Shown piece after piece: positions 1 through 8,175 of a DNA stretch of 64,000 nt. Below the pieces are notes generated by a model. That model made no database searches and was not told the origin of the DNA. It saw only the letters and a program-made list of their open reading frames with translations. The position numbers were made by a program, and so were the translations under genes. This stretch comes from Cyanobacteriota bacterium (lineage in GTDB: Bacteria > Cyanobacteriota > Cyanobacteriia > CACIAM-69d), in NCBI GenBank assembly GCA_022402445.1, contig JAKRSF010000006.1, positions 1-64,000 on the forward strand. The letters are read 5' to 3'. Numbering within the stretch: the stretch's first letter is position 1; every line of letters starts with the position of its first letter.

Positions 1-24
1 TTTGGGCTCCTTCTCCTTAAGTTG

Positions 25-70
25 AAGCCCGTGGGGGAAACCCCGCCCCTACGGGGGGTGTGGGCTTTTT
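25..70 (+). terminator. probable terminator of an upstream gene
   Basis: AAGCCC (25-30) pairs with GGGCTT (62-67) and is followed by a short T run. The loop contains a copy of the window's dispersed GC-rich hairpin repeat. It would end a plus-strand gene lying left of the window. Confidence 0.5.
31..53 (+). repeat. dispersed GC-rich hairpin repeat, copy 1
   Basis: The right half, GAAACCCCGCCCCTACGG, is identical to the better preserved copy at 5666-5711. The left arm is degraded, so the hairpin is imperfect. The family recurs near 5.6 kb and 25.3 kb. Confidence 0.6.
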
Positions 71-123
71 GGGGTTGATTTTGGGTTGATTTTGCCGAGG
101 GGTGGGCGGGCCTCGCGATCACG

Positions 124-171
124 CGGAATTCGCTACCCTGGGACGGAATTGATCTGCACTGAAACGGAATT
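124..171 (+). promoter_or_regulatory. three phased CGGAATT direct repeats upstream of slt
   Basis: CGGAATT occurs at 124-130, 144-150 and 165-171, with repeat starts 20 and 21 bp apart, or about two helical turns. The last copy ends 12 bp before the start codon at 183. The spacing suggests a protein binding one DNA face, but no known regulator motif is recognised. Confidence 0.4.
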
Positions 172-182
172 CCCTTAAACCC

Positions 183-2411
183 ATGCCCCTGCGCCTAACT
201 CGATCGCAATTGGTGGCCGCTGCCGGTGGTGTGGCGTTGCTGGCCGGTGTGGGGCTGGCGGTGTCGCCCTTGGGGGGGTGGCTGGAGGCGCGCCTGGGGA
301 CGGCTCCGACGGCGATGGAATCGGGGGCGATCGCGATTCCTGAGGATTCCCCCCTGCTGCCGCTGCTGACCCAGGGGGCAAGCGATCGCCAAACGGCCCT
401 GACACAACTGGCCGAAACGGCTTCGGGATTGGATCGTCACCGGGCAAGGTATCTCCTGGCGGCGGATGCGATCGCGGCGAACCGGGGGGCCGATGCCCTG
501 CCCTGGCTTGAAAATTTAGAGGCGGATTATCCCGTCCTCGCGCCCCAGATTTTGGTCCTGCGCGCCCAGGCGTATGAACAGGCGGGGCAGGGCGATCGCG
601 CGATCGGCACCTGGCAAACCCTGCTCGATCAACACCCCAACGATGCCGCCGTGGCCGAAGCCCTCTACGCTCTCGGTCGCCAGGACGGCCGCCACTGGGA
701 ACGGATGATCGCCGCCAACGCCCCCGGTGATGCTGCTGCGAATTCATCCGGCAATGCCCAGGCCAGCCCCAACCCCCTCCAGCGGCACCCGCGCACGATC
801 CAACTGGCGAAGGACCTGCTGGAAAAAAATCCCCAGCGCCCGGATCTGCTGTCGCTGATTGTCCGCCATGCGCCGGATGATCCCAATGTGGGCACCTATC
901 TTGTACGTCTCGAAAAGGGGTTTACGGCCCAGGTCACCCCCGAGGATTGGCGGGCGATCGCCCTGGTCTATTGGCGCAAGTGGCAGTACGAAAACGCCGC
1001 AAAAGCCTACGCCAAAGCACCGGCAACGCCCCTCCATCGGTTCCGGGCGGGACGCGGTTTTCAACTGGCGGGCAAACGGCCCGAGGCGATCGCGGCCTAC
1101 CGCACCTTGATCCAAGCGTTTCCCGAGGCCCCAGAAACCGGCACCGCCCTGGTGAATTTAGCCGTTTTGCTGCCCCCGACCGAGGCGATCGCCCCCCTAG
1201 ACCAAGCCATTGCCCGCTTCCCCGACGAAGCCCCCCGCGCCCTGCTGCGCAAAGCCACGATCCTCGATGGCCTCAATAGCGCCGCCAGCGCCTCCCAGGT
1301 GCGCCAAACTTTACTGAGTCAACATCCCACCAGTGAAGCCGCCGCCGAACTGCGCTGGGAACTGGCCGAAGCCGCCGCCCAGGCCAAGAACCTCGCCGAA
1401 GCCCAAAATCAGGCCGCCGCGATCGCCAGGGACGCCATCCAAACGGATCTCGGGCCTCGGGCCACCTACTGGGCGGGCAAATGGGCCATGGCCAACGGCC
1501 AAGCTGAAACGGCCCAAACCCTCTACCGGCAACTGCTGCGCGATCGCCCCGGCACCTACTACGCATGGCGGGCCGCCACCCAACTGGGCCTGCCGGTGGG
1601 CGACTTCACCACCGTCCGCAGCCTCCAGCCCGAGGTCATCCCCACCCCCCCGCGCGATCGCCTCCCCGCCGGATCCGACCTCCTCCAGGAACTGTATTTA
1701 CTGCACCAGGACCGCGCCGCCTGGGAACGCTGGCAGGTGGAATTGGTCAACAAGGCCGAACCCACCGTGGCCGAACAGTTTACCGATGGCCTCATGCGCC
1801 TGGGGGTGGGCGACAATCTCCAGGGCATTTTCATGCTCTCGAACCTGGCATGGCGCGACGATCCCGGCGATCGCGCCGCCTTTGACGAACTGCAAAAACG
1901 CGACGCCTACTGGCAGGCCCTCTACCCCTTCCCCTACCAGGATTTGGTGGTGAAATGGTCCACCCAGCGCAACCTCAACCCCATGCTCGTGACCGCCCTC
2001 ATGCGCCAGGAATCGCGCTTCGAGCGGGAAATCGTCTCCGTCGCCGGGGCCGTGGGCCTGATGCAGGTGATGCCCGCCACGGGGAAATGGGTCGCGCCCC
2101 AGGCGGGCATCGCCACCTATGACCTCAACAATCCCGACGACAACATTGCCCTGGGCACCTGGTTCCTGGACTACACCCACCGGGAATATGACGGCAATTC
2201 CATGTTCGCGATCGCGAGCTACAACGCCGGTCCCGGCAACGTGTCCCAATGGATTCGGCGCTTTGGCACGGCGGATCTCGATGCCTTCGTCGAAGCGATC
2301 CCCTTTGGGGAAACGCGCGGCTATGTGGAATCGGTCTTTGAAAATTATTGGAACTATTTGCGGCTGTACAACCCCGAAACCGCCCGCCTCCTCAATGGCG
2401 ATGGCCGGTAA
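183..2411 (+). CDS. lytic murein transglycosylase (Slt70-like)
   Basis: A 742-residue protein that should cleave peptidoglycan glycan strands in the periplasm. Residues about 11-30 form an N-terminal membrane or signal segment. A long alanine-rich helical region with TPR-like repeats fills about 100-560, as in the superhelical part of Slt70. The C-terminal SLT domain (about 590-725) carries ALMRQESRFE with the expected catalytic Glu610, then GLMQVMP and ASYNAGPG, the family's standard motifs. The length is slightly above that of E. coli Slt70. It is preceded by three phased CGGAATT repeats and has no close partner gene. The family assignment is firm; the exact substrate role is not. Confidence 0.93.
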   Translation: MPLRLTRSQLVAAAGGVALLAGVGLAVSPLGGWLEARLGTAPTAMESGAIAIPEDSPLLPLLTQGASDRQTALTQLAETASGLDRHRARYLLAADAIAANRGADALPWLENLEADYPVLAPQILVLRAQAYEQAGQGDRAIGTWQTLLDQHPNDAAVAEALYALGRQDGRHWERMIAANAPGDAAANSSGNAQASPNPLQRHPRTIQLAKDLLEKNPQRPDLLSLIVRHAPDDPNVGTYLVRLEKGFTAQVTPEDWRAIALVYWRKWQYENAAKAYAKAPATPLHRFRAGRGFQLAGKRPEAIAAYRTLIQAFPEAPETGTALVNLAVLLPPTEAIAPLDQAIARFPDEAPRALLRKATILDGLNSAASASQVRQTLLSQHPTSEAAAELRWELAEAAAQAKNLAEAQNQAAAIARDAIQTDLGPRATYWAGKWAMANGQAETAQTLYRQLLRDRPGTYYAWRAATQLGLPVGDFTTVRSLQPEVIPTPPRDRLPAGSDLLQELYLLHQDRAAWERWQVELVNKAEPTVAEQFTDGLMRLGVGDNLQGIFMLSNLAWRDDPGDRAAFDELQKRDAYWQALYPFPYQDLVVKWSTQRNLNPMLVTALMRQESRFEREIVSVAGAVGLMQVMPATGKWVAPQAGIATYDLNNPDDNIALGTWFLDYTHREYDGNSMFAIASYNAGPGNVSQWIRRFGTADLDAFVEAIPFGETRGYVESVFENYWNYLRLYNPETARLLNGDGR

Positions 2412-3232
2412 CCGTGGGGTGACCGCAGGGCCGAAGACCCCCCACCGGAAGAAAATCTAAACCCAAGGCCCCCACGGGCTTTCGGGACGTTTTTCACAAT
2501 CGGAGCCCCCCGCGATCTCCGTGCCTAACAAAAATAACCCAGCCCCTAGGCCGCGATCGCCTCGATCTGCCATTACAAACCGTTACAAAGTCACCCGTCG
2601 ATCCTGGGGCGATCGCGGAATTTTTGGCAACTTCCCCAAATTGATCAAATTCTTATACCAAAAGCAATTCAAGGATTTTTAGCCCCACCTAGATCGACCC
2701 CCAAACCTCCGCGATCGGCCCTCATCGGCTCCGGGATAAACATAAAGATTTTGTTAAGGAAGGCATAGGTTCTTGACGAAGGCTGCCTAAAACTATAGGA
2801 AGCTTCGCCCCTTGGCGCAGCGATTCGCGATCCGGCCCCCACGCAATCGGGAGGTACGTAATGGACGTGGTTAAGGTTCACCCTTGGTTACAGCGGCGGT
2901 GCCGATTTGTCCGGGTGATAGCCGCTGCCGGTCGCGCAGTTCAGTTCTCTCATCAACCCATGGCCTGGGCTGTCCGGCTCTCGACACTGGTCCCGCCGTT
3001 GACAGCCCGCCCCGATCCCAGTTGTTCTTGGCTACGTCCGTCCGTCGGCGGTGCCGCAGGTTTGCTGGATGCTTTGCCCAATGCCTTGACGCCAACTGCC
3101 CGTTGCGGTTGGCCACCTGCCGCCTGCCCCTGGCCGTAGCCCGTCGGCTGCGATCGGCCGGATTGGGGCCGCTGGACCCGTTGTAAGGGCTCCGTCGGTT
3201 CCATCCCTCTCACAAGGAGGCTTATTGCAACC
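2412..3232. other. long intergenic region with structured leader of the GT4 gene
   Basis: No convincing gene is seen in these 821 bases. A promoter-like pair lies at 2773-2799, so a transcript could carry an untranslated leader of about 430 nt. Within it GGTTAAGG near 2869 can pair with CCTTGGTT near 2882 (with G-U pairs), and AGCGGC near 2892 with GCCGCT near 2922. AAGGAGG sits 11 bases before the ATG at 3233. The open frame from 2861 has no recognisable protein features. The leader matches no riboswitch class that I recognise. Confidence 0.4.
2773..2799 (+). promoter_or_regulatory. possible sigma70-type promoter
   Basis: TTGACG (2773-2778) and TATAGG (2794-2799) are separated by 15 bases, a little short. 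It would drive the GT4 gene through a long leader. Based on motif only. Confidence 0.3.
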
Positions 3233-4645
3233 ATGAAGACTAATTTTGATCGGCCTGTGATGCGTACGGTGCGGCCCTTGGCCCTGACTCCCCCGATCGC
3301 GCCGCCGTCCTTTGCCACCCCGCGATCGCGCCGTCCTGAGCGGCAGGCGATCGCCCTGATCTCGGTCCATGGTGACCCGGCGGCGGACATCGGTAAGGAG
3401 GAGGCGGGCGGCCAGAATGTGTACGTGCGCGAGGTGGGGGAAGCCTTAGCCCGTCTGGGTTGGCAGGTGGATCTGTTCACCCGCCGCACGGATCCTGAGG
3501 CCCCCGCGATCGTCGAGCATGGTCCCCACTGCCGCACCATTCGCCTGGAGGCGGGGCCGGTGGCCTTCGTGCCGCGCGATGCCCTGTTTGATCACTTACC
3601 GGAGTTTGTGGAGGCGTTTGAGCGCTTCCAAAATGCTGAGGGCAACCACTATCCCCTGATCCATACCAACTACTGGCTGTCGGCCTGGGTGGGTCTGCGG
3701 CTCAAGGAGCGCCACGGGGTTCAGTTGGTTCATACGTATCATTCCCTGGGGGTGGTGAAGTACGGGGCGATCGCCCAGTTGCCTCCCATCGCCACGACCC
3801 GCCTTGGGGTAGAACGGGAGATTTTGGAGCGGGCCGATCGCGTGGTCGCCACCAGCCCTCAGGAAAAGGAGCACATGGAAACGCTGGTGTCTGCCCTGGG
3901 CCGCATTGACACGATCCCCTGCGGGACGGATGTGAATCGCTTCAGTACGGGCCTGTCCCGGCGGGCGGCGCGGCAGGTGTTGGGGATGGGGGACGATCGC
4001 CCGGTGGTGCTCTATGTGGGACGCTTCGATCCCCGCAAGGGCATTGAAACCCTGGTGCGGGCCTTTGGGCGGCTGCGCGATCGCGACCCGCAGTTGGCCG
4101 ATGCCCAGTTGGCCCTGGTGGGCGGCTGGGATGACCAGGGCAGCGATGGGCGCGAGCGGCGGCGCATTGGCGACATTTTGCAGGGATTGGGGCTAGAGTC
4201 CTCCGTCACCTTTGCCGGTCGGGTGGGCCACGATCGCCTGCCCCTCTACTACGCCGCCGCCAATGTGTGTGTGGTGCCGAGCCACTATGAACCCTTTGGC
4301 CTGGTGGCGATCGAGGCCATGGGCTGCGGTACGCCTGTGGTGGCGTCGAATGTGGGCGGCCTGAAATTCACCGTGGTGCCGGAGGAGACGGGTCTGCTGG
4401 TGCCGCCCCAGGATGTGGAGGGGTTTGCGATCGCGATCGGCCGCATCCTCAAGGATCCCGTCTGGGCGCAGCAGTTGGAGGCGCGGGCCAGCGATCGCGT
4501 CCAGCAAACCTTCAGTTGGTCCGGCGTCAGCGGCCACCTGAGCGATCTCTATCGCCGTCTGCTGGCCGCCACGATCGCCCCGGCTACCCCCGCTGACCTC
4601 AATGCCGTCCGGGCTCGGGCCGTCAAAACCGCCAAGGTTTCCTAA
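3233..4645 (+). CDS. GT4 family glycosyltransferase (sucrose-phosphate synthase/MshA-like)
   Basis: A 470-residue retaining glycosyltransferase with the GT-B fold. The N-terminal half has the glycine-rich acceptor-side motif HGDPAADIGKEEAGGQNVY typical of the sucrose synthase, sucrose-phosphate synthase and MshA branch. The C-terminal half has VGRFDPRKGIETL and the E-x7-E nucleotide-sugar signature EPFGLVAIEAMG (Glu353 and Glu361). A good Shine-Dalgarno, AAGGAGG, supports the ATG at 3233. The donor and acceptor cannot be read from sequence; sucrose or another glycoside are both possible. It stands alone behind a long leader, which suggests separate regulation. Confidence 0.85.
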   Translation: MKTNFDRPVMRTVRPLALTPPIAPPSFATPRSRRPERQAIALISVHGDPAADIGKEEAGGQNVYVREVGEALARLGWQVDLFTRRTDPEAPAIVEHGPHCRTIRLEAGPVAFVPRDALFDHLPEFVEAFERFQNAEGNHYPLIHTNYWLSAWVGLRLKERHGVQLVHTYHSLGVVKYGAIAQLPPIATTRLGVEREILERADRVVATSPQEKEHMETLVSALGRIDTIPCGTDVNRFSTGLSRRAARQVLGMGDDRPVVLYVGRFDPRKGIETLVRAFGRLRDRDPQLADAQLALVGGWDDQGSDGRERRRIGDILQGLGLESSVTFAGRVGHDRLPLYYAAANVCVVPSHYEPFGLVAIEAMGCGTPVVASNVGGLKFTVVPEETGLLVPPQDVEGFAIAIGRILKDPVWAQQLEARASDRVQQTFSWSGVSGHLSDLYRRLLAATIAPATPADLNAVRARAVKTAKVS

Positions 4646-4772
4646 ACGGTTACCGAGGCGCGGCCTTTGGGGGTGGAGCCATGGCGCTGCCTTGTCCTCC
4701 GCCCCCACGAACCAGGCCCTATCCCCAAGCCCTATCCTATGGAGGTGTCCATCGCCTTAACTTCCCTGCTCC

Positions 4773-5573
4773 ATGCTCCTCAAAAAGCTCATCTCCGCCG
4801 ATGTGTTGGCCCCCGCGATCGTTGGACTCGTGGTGTTGATCGGCTGGGATCTCCTGGTGCGCGTCACGGGATTGCCGCCCTATCTGCTCCCTGGCCCGCT
4901 GCTCGTGCTGTCCACCCTGGTGGAAAATAGCGGCGAACTCCTCGCGTCCCTGTGGGTGACTTTTCAGATTGCCCTGTTTGCCTTCCTGGCGGCGGCGGTG
5001 TCTGGCCTCGCGATCGCGGTGCTGTTCACCCTCGATCGCTGGATTGAACGGAGCCTGTATCCCTACGCCGTCATCCTCCAAACCACGCCCCTCGTCGCGA
5101 TCGCGCCCCTGATCATCATCTGGCTCAAGGACAACACCTTTGCCGCGCTGGTCCTGTGCGCCTGGATTGCCGCCTTCTTCCCCGTTGTCGCCAACACCAC
5201 ACTGGGCCTCAACAGCGTCGATCGCAACCTCAACAACCTCTTCAAGCTCTACAACGCCTCCCCCTGGCAGCGGCTCATTTACCTCCGGCTGCCCAGCGCC
5301 CTGCCCTACTACCTGGGGGGATTGCGCATCAGCGGCGGCCTGTCCTTGATCGGGGCCGTCGTGGCGGAATTCGTCGCGGGCAGCGGCGGCGGCGGCAAAT
5401 CCGGCATTGCCTACCAAATCCTGATCGCCAGCTTTAACCTACAGATCCCTAAAATGTTCGCCGCCCTGCTGTTGGTCACGCTGCTAGGGGTGGCCGTGTT
5501 CGCCGCCCTGTCGGCCCTGTCCCACTGGCTGCTGAAGGATTGGCACGAAAGCGCCACCCGCCCGGAGGGTTGA
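4773..5573 (+). CDS. ABC transporter permease (SsuC/TauC/ThiX-type)
   Basis: A 266-residue inner-membrane permease with about six hydrophobic segments. The cytoplasmic coupling loop contains the EAA-like stretch LYNASPWQRLIYLRLPSALP, as in importers for nitrate, sulfonates, taurine or thiamin precursors. An in-frame TAA 12 bases upstream makes ATG 4773 the first usable start. A strong GGAGGTG lies about 27 bases upstream, which is too far to be its own ribosome site. No ATPase or binding protein is adjacent, so it is an orphan component. The binding-protein gene at 62-63 kb belongs to the same superfamily, but a link is only a guess. Confidence 0.85.
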   Translation: MLLKKLISADVLAPAIVGLVVLIGWDLLVRVTGLPPYLLPGPLLVLSTLVENSGELLASLWVTFQIALFAFLAAAVSGLAIAVLFTLDRWIERSLYPYAVILQTTPLVAIAPLIIIWLKDNTFAALVLCAWIAAFFPVVANTTLGLNSVDRNLNNLFKLYNASPWQRLIYLRLPSALPYYLGGLRISGGLSLIGAVVAEFVAGSGGGGKSGIAYQILIASFNLQIPKMFAALLLVTLLGVAVFAALSALSHWLLKDWHESATRPEG

Positions 5574-5595
5574 TCGATCTTCAACTTTGGGGATT

Positions 5596-5711
5596 TCAGG
5601 GATCGGTGGGGGCTGGGTGGGGAAACCCCTGTGGAAAACCGCGCTCCCGTCCCCGCCGTCGTTGATTCCAGGGATCGGTGGGGGCTGGGCGGGGAAACCC
5701 CGCCCCTACGG
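5596..5711 (+). repeat. dispersed GC-rich hairpin repeat, two copies
   Basis: Two direct copies lie at 5596-5634 and 5666-5711. Both begin with the shared stretch CAGGGATCGGTGGGGGCTGG. The second ends in the palindrome GGGCGGGG-AAA-CCCCGCCC followed by CTACGG; the first is decayed on its right side. The same element occurs in reverse orientation near 25.25 kb. Confidence 0.8.
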
Positions 5712-5768
5712 TGGATCGCGCTGAAATCGTTGCGGCGACGCTGTTTCAGGTAATGGCGTTGTTTTGAA

Positions 5769-5840
5769 AGCCGATGGGCGGATTTGAACCGCCGACCGTT
5801 CGATTACGAATCGAATGCTCTACCACTGAGCTACATCGGC
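5769..5840 (-). tRNA. tRNA-Thr (anticodon CGT)
   Basis: Read on the minus strand, a 7-bp acceptor stem GCCGATG/CATCGGC encloses a complete cloverleaf. It has a D arm (TAGCTCAGTGGTAGA), an anticodon loop TTCGTAA with anticodon CGT, and a T arm GGTTCAAATCC. The discriminator is U, and CCA is not encoded. It reads ACG (Thr). Confidence 0.95.
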
Positions 5841-6009
5841 AACGCACGGTTTCAGGGGTTACCTCAAGGCTTACCTTGGGTGGATTTGGGGCGTTTTGGC
5901 CCGTCCCTGAATGCGCCTAAGCAGTATAGCAACAAAGTGCGGAAAGTGATCGCGCGATCGCGAAAAAAATCTGTAGCTTTTGGAGCGCTGCCCCCGATGA
6001 CATGTCCCC

Positions 6010-6363
6010 TTGATCGCGGCGCACCGGATAATGGAAAAATCCCCCTTTCGGCCCATTGGCCCTAGCCCCACCGCCGCCATGCCCCGTCCCCTTGATCGCG
6101 AGCAACTGGCCCGCCTGCGCCGCGAAGCCGCCAACCCCTATCGCGGCCTGCGCAAAACCCTGTACTTCACCTTTGCCGCCTCCGGTGCGATCGGCGCATT
6201 TGTTTTCTTCGCCAAGGCGATCGCCGGACGCGACCTGGCGGAAACCCTGCCGAACCTGGCCCTGCAATTGGGGGTTGTGGCCCTGATGGTCGGCCTCTGG
6301 CGGTGGGAACAGGCGGCGGAACGCACCGATCGCGATCGCCCCACCCCGCCACCGCGATCCTAG
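6010..6363 (+). CDS. DUF3493 protein (LOW PSII ACCUMULATION 1/Rep27-like)
   Basis: A protein of up to 117 residues. The conserved part starts at the internal Met of MPRPLDREQLARLRREA (6079) and holds the family pattern ANPYRGLRKTLYF followed by two hydrophobic segments, about residues 55-75 and 80-98. Plant LPA1 and algal Rep27 help assemble or repair photosystem II, and cyanobacteria carry short forms of this kind. Starts at 6010, 6031 and 6079 are all possible; the conserved region favours the later ones. It should be a small thylakoid membrane protein. Confidence 0.75.
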   Translation: MIAAHRIMEKSPFRPIGPSPTAAMPRPLDREQLARLRREAANPYRGLRKTLYFTFAASGAIGAFVFFAKAIAGRDLAETLPNLALQLGVVALMVGLWRWEQAAERTDRDRPTPPPRS

Positions 6364-6798
6364 GGCCTGCGATCTAGCCGCGATCGCCCCTTTCCCCATG
6401 GGCCGTGGGGACCGCAGTTCTGGCTAGTCCTAGGGCGATCGTCGATCCAAGGGGACTTTTCTATACTTTTGCGAAGAAATCCGGGGGAGGGTCTCGATCT
6501 TTGTCCCCTCTACAAATAGACTTAAAGATATAAATTTGAATGGAGTCGATTCTTATAAAGACTCTAGACGTTAAAAACCCTTAAAGGTTTAGTTATGGCT
6601 TGACCATGGCTAGATTAGCGCCTGTTTACCTATGACCCTGCCGCTAGGTCTATGTAAACAAGACGAGAGCATTTTAAGTTCGCCGCATTCTCTGTTAAGG
6701 GGGACGCGGCGTTCTTTTTGGCCTGCTTTTTGGGGGGGTGCTGGGCCGGAGGCGGTGCGGCGGTGGCGGGCACCATCGGGTGATTTCCAGGGCGGGTG
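6364..6798. other. AT-richer intergenic region, possible small RNA
   Basis: The stretch from about 6460 to 6720 is clearly richer in A and T than its surroundings and has no gene-like frame. An imperfect hairpin (GTTTAC near 6627, GTAAAC near 6656) precedes a strong-looking terminator at 6681-6719, about 320 bases past the last stop codon. That spacing would suit a small RNA of about 80-150 nt or a long 3' UTR. No known RNA family is recognised. Confidence 0.35.
6681..6719 (+). terminator. probable intrinsic terminator
   Basis: CGCCGC (6681-6686) pairs with GCGGCG (6706-6711) and is followed by TTCTTTTT. The T run makes it directional for plus-strand transcripts; the convergent sucD gene ends 80 bases further on. 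Confidence 0.5.
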
Positions 6799-7734
6799 CT
6801 AGGGGGCCGGATCGGCCGGGGTGGGGCGAGCCGCCGCCCGACGGCGCTGGGTTAAGGCCCGCTTCACCAGGGTGGGGATCTGGGATGGGGTTTCGGCGAT
6901 TTTGACCTTCGCTTCCTTCAGGGCCGCCAGCTTTTCGGTCACATCCCCCTGGCCGCGTCCCGCGATCGCGAGGCGGGCGGCGATGATGGCATTGGCGTGG
7001 CCCATGGTGCGATCAATGGGGGCATAGCGTCCGGCAATGTAGGCGATGACCGGCTTATCGATCGCGGTGGCGATGTGGGGGGCGGCGGCGAACTCATTGT
7101 TGCCACTGACTTCCCCCAGCAGAACAATCACCTCCGTGCGCTCATCCTCATCAAGAATTTGGAGCCACTGCTGGAGGGACGACCCCAGGACGCGATCGGC
7201 CCCGATGCTCGCCACGATCGATTGCCCCAGGCCCGCCCGGGTCAGGTGGTTGGCCACCTCATAGGACAGGGTGCTGCTGCGGCTGATGAGGCCCACGGGA
7301 CCGGGGGAATAGAACTCCGCCGGGTGCATCCCCAGCAGCAGTTCGCCGGGGACGATGATACCGGGGCAGTTGGGGCCAACGATCAGGGTTTCCGTGGCCT
7401 CGGCGACCCGCACCAGTTGCACCATGTCCATGGGAGGGACGCCGCCGGTGGTGATCAAAATCTGTCGGATGCCCGCCGCGATCGCTTCGAGGACCGCATC
7501 GAGCACCTCATAGGGCGGCACAAACACCACCGCCACATCCACCTCCCCCGCGGCGGCGATCGCCTGCTCCACCAGATCAAAGACCGGAATACCCGCCACC
7601 TCCGTCTGGCCCCAACCGGGGGACACCCCCGCCACCACCCGCGTGCCATAGCTGCGCATCAGGGGGGCATAGGTTTGGCCGAGCGGTTCCGTAATGCCCT
7701 GGATCAAAACCTTACTAGATGAAGTCAAATGCAC
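6799..7734 (-). CDS. sucD: succinate-CoA ligase alpha subunit
   Basis: A 311-residue alpha subunit of succinyl-CoA synthetase, which links succinyl-CoA and succinate to nucleotide phosphorylation. The N-terminal CoA-binding domain has KVLIQGITEPLGQ and VVFVPPYEVLDAVLEA. The ligase domain has GPNCPGI and the phosphohistidine motif TMGHANAI. His246 falls at the same number as the phosphorylated histidine of E. coli SucD. The start codon is GTG. No beta subunit (sucC) is adjacent, although the enzyme needs one. A related acyl-CoA ligase is possible but less likely. Confidence 0.88.
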   Translation of the reverse strand: MHLTSSSKVLIQGITEPLGQTYAPLMRSYGTRVVAGVSPGWGQTEVAGIPVFDLVEQAIAAAGEVDVAVVFVPPYEVLDAVLEAIAAGIRQILITTGGVPPMDMVQLVRVAEATETLIVGPNCPGIIVPGELLLGMHPAEFYSPGPVGLISRSSTLSYEVANHLTRAGLGQSIVASIGADRVLGSSLQQWLQILDEDERTEVIVLLGEVSGNNEFAAAPHIATAIDKPVIAYIAGRYAPIDRTMGHANAIIAARLAIAGRGQGDVTEKLAALKEAKVKIAETPSQIPTLVKRALTQRRRAAARPTPADPAP

Positions 7735-8175
7735 GGCGGCAAGCTCGATCGCGATGGTGTCTGGGGGGTGGGCGGTCCAATGGCATCCCTGGGCGCGCCT
7801 GCCCCCTCGCCCCTGGGCAGGGTCGAGGCAACGGTAGGGGACGCGCCAAAATTTAAGGATTCAGTGTAGCGCTGATTACCCGGCATCAAGGTTAACGTTT
7901 CACCATGGCTAGGGGCGTTTCGGGAGAGTTGGGTGGGGAGCGTGACGGTCTAGGGGGAGTCTATGGGGGGAACTGGCGGGGGCGGGGCAGTGCGCGATCG
8001 CACCGGTTAAGAAACGCCGCCAGTTCCCGTAGTCTGCGTTACAAACGGCGCGTCCCCTCGATTCCTAAGATACGAGCCAGGTGCATGGTCAACCCTCCCT
8101 ATCCCCCCATTTCTCCCACGGCGGCCCCCATCGTTCCGGGGGGTTGGCCGCCGTGGGGCGCAGGTACTTTACCCT
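7735..8175. other. divergent promoter region with a large inverted repeat
   Basis: Intergenic DNA between divergent sucD and the phosphotransferase gene. No gene-like frame is supported. It contains the 12-bp inverted repeat listed at 7968-8028 and a GC-rich stretch near 8100-8160. Confidence 0.4.
7968..8028. repeat. 12-bp perfect inverted repeat with HIP1 in the loop
   Basis: GGGAACTGGCGG (7968-7979) pairs perfectly with CCGCCAGTTCCC (8017-8028) across a 37-base loop holding one GCGATCGC. There is no T run on either side, so it is not an obvious terminator. It could be a cruciform, a transcript hairpin or a remnant of a mobile palindrome. Confidence 0.6.

Noticed and set aside
2861-3139. 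92-residue frame in the GT4 leader with a GGGAGG upstream
   Set aside because: Its composition is Pro/Ala/Arg/Cys-rich without fold or family signal, and competing frames overlap it. It is better explained as leader DNA.
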